DNA of 64,000 nt from the NCBI GenBank assembly GCA_036785705.1, contig JAWUZG010000084.1:8941501-9005500 (forward strand). Reading direction: 5' to 3'. The notes beneath the pieces are model-generated. The model was not told the origin of the DNA. It searched no databases and was given only the letters and a program-made list of their open reading frames with translations. This DNA is from Acanthornis magna (lineage: Eukaryota > Chordata > Aves > Passeriformes > Acanthizidae). Every line of letters starts with the position of its first letter. Positions within the stretch are counted from its first letter, which is position 1. Both the position numbers and the translations under genes were made by a program. Below are positions 61,216 through 64,000 of the stretch, piece by piece.

Positions 61216-64000
61216 TTATTCACAGAAATCCTGTCACACCAATATGTTTTTGGCCAGACCACTGCATTCAAAATTCCCCTTTGACTTTTGGGTACTGTTT
61301 CTAATAGAGAACAAATATGACAGGATTAACAGAAATCTCTTCCTGTGAAACAGTGGAAGACAATGCAAAGAAGCAGGGACATGGGGAATCCTGAATATGC
61401 AAAAGGAAAAGATAGCCAAGTCTTTCAAGGAATAGAAAGCTGAAATCAAATTATACATAACTTAACCAAACTGCAGCAGCTATTTAAGGGTACTTAAAAT
61501 GAATCTGCTCTCAAAGTAGTTACTAATTTTGTAAGACTCCATCTTGAGGTGACCCTGATTTTTCTAAAGATGGTGCCAAAAACTGGTTCAACAGAGTCTC
61601 AAGTTCAACACTAAAAACAAAAGCACACACAGCTGCTTTTGCATTGAAAATGTTGATGTTTCATAGATTATGAGCTGCTGGAAATATACTGAACAAATTC
61701 CTTGAACTTGTAAGCTAGGTAATAGGTATAAGGAACAACCAATGACTAGCAAATGAATTCAAGTACTCAATTTTAACATAGTTTTTAAGAAAGATAAATT
61801 TAACCTCTTATAAAGGCAGAAAAAAACCCACATATAACTGACACTAAAAAAAAATTGGTTATGTTATAAGCCTAAGAAATAACATCATATAATAGCATAT
61901 TTGGCCTGCTTTAGGCCCACAGCAAAAGTTTTCATCCTCTAAAAAATGAATGGAAATTCACACATTCAGGCAGAGAAAAAATCTATTCTATATATCTTTT
62001 CACAGATGCAGACATATGGAATACAGTATCTAAATATCTGTTTAATTATGGAGGAGAGAGCAAAGGGTACTTAACAAATCGGAGCGATCGAAATCTTATT
62101 GAAAGACCCTGTTCTTAGTGGAAATCTGGACTAGCCAGATGCTGCTGCATAAATGGATTAGCTGTTTGTGTATGTTACACGTTGGGGATGGTCTGGCAGA
62201 GTAACAGGGCTGGTAGGGCCACAGACCTGACAAGAGGCCACCGCTGAGGACCTGCAGCTTTGGTAGCTAGCAAAGCCACAGAGCTTCTGTACAGGCTGCA
62301 AGAGACATTGAGACACACCACAGTCCATCCTCAGATTCTGTTCTTGCCAGGAATGCCATGGAAATTCATTTGTACAGTTCCTGGCAAGCCTACTCTTATT
62401 TGCAAAGCAAATCTGTCCCAGCGTTGCTGCTGAGAAGAGTCGGAATTATGTGCAGGTGAAGAATTTGACTTTCCATCCTTAAATGCATTCGACATTGACT
62501 TGTGCCAGTGAGGTGCCTGAACAAATTACTCACCAGGCCAAGCTTAGAGAGCAAGTCAATCACCTCACCCCTATGCAAAACAGATGAGAAGTACCCACAC
62601 ATGCGGAAGGTGCATCAGAACCCCAAGCTAATACTTTCCCAAGGCACCTCTGGCTTTGTCTCTTACCTATAGCTACCCCAACTGTCTTTTAATGTCTAAT
62701 TTGAAAGACATCTGAAACAGCCTTAATTTACACAGCATATCATGAGTACTCAAATAAACAGGAAAAAAAAATTTTTCACATTAAAAGACCAGTAACATTA
62801 AGCCAGGTGATGTCTGAAATCAAAACACTGATCCTTACTCTTTCAGTGCCAATAAAATGAAAGATAAAATTGCTGATAGCAGTCAAATACAGAAGTGCTT
62901 TATTTTCAGATTTAAAGTATGCAAGATTTCTCTACCATAAAAACTGCAAGTAGAACACTTGTGAATTATGAAGGTCCTTCCTTTTTAAACAAATTTAGAA
63001 AATGTAATCATCCTTCACAGGTGAGATATTCTGTTTATTCTATGGAGAATCATTTCAGTCTAAATTAAACTCTTCAAATGGTTTTGATGATTGCTGCAAT
63101 AAGGACACAACAGGGAAAAGATCTGGGAAGAGAATAACACGTGTTAGATGAATGGCTGACAGAAATATTTCTAGTATATGAAAACCACTGGTGTTTTTAT
63201 AACAAAATAACAGTATTACTTTTTCAAAGCAGAAAAACTAATCCTGCTTATCTGTCCTAAATAAAAATGCCAATCTGCACTCTCCTCTCAAATTATCTTC
63301 AAATTGTACTGAGCATATCAAAGAAAAATTAAACATACTTTTCAGGTCTTTTCAGCATTCAAAAAATCCTACCAATAATGGTACAAAGATACCTTCTAGA
63401 TACCAGTGTCAGAAAACCCTGCCCAATCACCATGTAAAAATGGGGCCTTTTTGGGTGTCTTGACCTTAAGTAACCAGACACAGAAGGAACACAACAAAAT
63501 AGATACCCAAAATATGTGTGGAAATAATTGTTTCATATATTCCCCTCTTCCAGGCTGTCTCTAAACTCATACTTGTTTAACAGTGTGATTAAGAACAGCA
63601 CTGCCAGCAGACATGGAAAATTCTAATATGAAGTCACAAAACACCACTACTAAAACACAGGTGCAAGCCATCCTACTACATATTTGGGGGCTTTTTTGTT
63701 GTATATGGCATGCTTGCCAGTTCATGGCTTTATTTCAACACCAATATTTTTATAAGAGAAATCTCAATAGAATAACCAGGAATGCTGAAATAGAGGTGAC
63801 TTAAAAGCTCTGCAAGGCACCCTATAATCTGTCTTTTCAACCTCTAACGTGATCATCCTGATGCTAACACTCCTGTTTGCAAGGAATACTCAGTGATCCT
63901 TTACATATTGCTCAAGGTGAACTGTAGTAAAGCTCTGTTTGTCAAGTGTCTACTGCAAGAATCATTTGTCGTCCCTAAGGACATTTGCTTTCCATAGCAA
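61216..64000. other. Non-coding unique DNA
   Basis: No gene is supported. Frames reach 74 codons (minus, 61234-61458) and are unrecognised. A GC-richer patch at about 62160-62640 contains a 68-codon minus frame (62396-62602) without recognisable motif; CCAGGAATGCCA and TTCCTGGCAAG wording there is locally repetitive. Nothing else stands out to the end of the window. Confidence 0.55.

Noticed and set aside
1..64000. CRISPR arrays, phage or bacterial operons, endogenous viral genes
   Set aside because: No regularly spaced repeats, no bacterial-type gene packing, and no retroviral gag, pol or env motifs or paired LTRs were seen.

Overview
The window looks like nuclear DNA from a bird: AT-rich, almost gene-free, vertebrate-type sequence. 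The organism call rests on the interspersed repeats. Three fragments match the 3' ends of CR1 LINEs (10464-10636, 30415-30759, 34565-34862), with the avian-type wording of the CR1 tail and the degenerate TTCTATGATT-type 3' end. A fourth fragment (35833-36075) preserves part of a CR1/L3-family endonuclease reading frame. There are no bacterial-style operons, ribosome binding sites, phage genes or CRISPR arrays.

No protein-coding gene of the host could be supported. The longest open frame is 146 codons on the minus strand (10988-11428), and none of the longer frames resembles a family I recognise. This length distribution is what chance gives in 64 kb of AT-rich DNA. I also recognised no tRNA, rRNA, snRNA or microRNA gene. 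The window is best read as an intergenic gene desert or the inside of one or more very long introns; the sequence alone does not separate these.

Layout. 1-10463: unique AT-rich DNA with a G19 run, a short TG microsatellite and a G-quadruplex motif. 10464-10636: CR1 tail fragment. 12100-12680: stretch with strong C-over-G strand asymmetry. 12681-29188: unique DNA with several homeodomain-motif-rich segments that look like conserved non-coding elements, plus a possible ancient MIR-like SINE relic near 16.9 kb. 29189-29300: long A-rich tract. 30.4-36.1 kb: three CR1 pieces in the same orientation. 36076-50040: unique AT-rich DNA with a second possible MIR-like relic near 43.6 kb. 50041-50850: the most GC-rich island in the window, with overlapping short open frames on both strands. 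50851-64000: unique DNA with a T47 run, a purine block, an A21 run and a strong G-quadruplex motif.

No genes act together here in any way I can demonstrate. Any function is likely cis-regulatory or structural, and that is inference. I found no clear new biological system. The most useful leads are the isolated CR1/L3 endonuclease fossil, the possible MIR-like relics, the segments resembling conserved non-coding elements, and the GC island at 50 kb.
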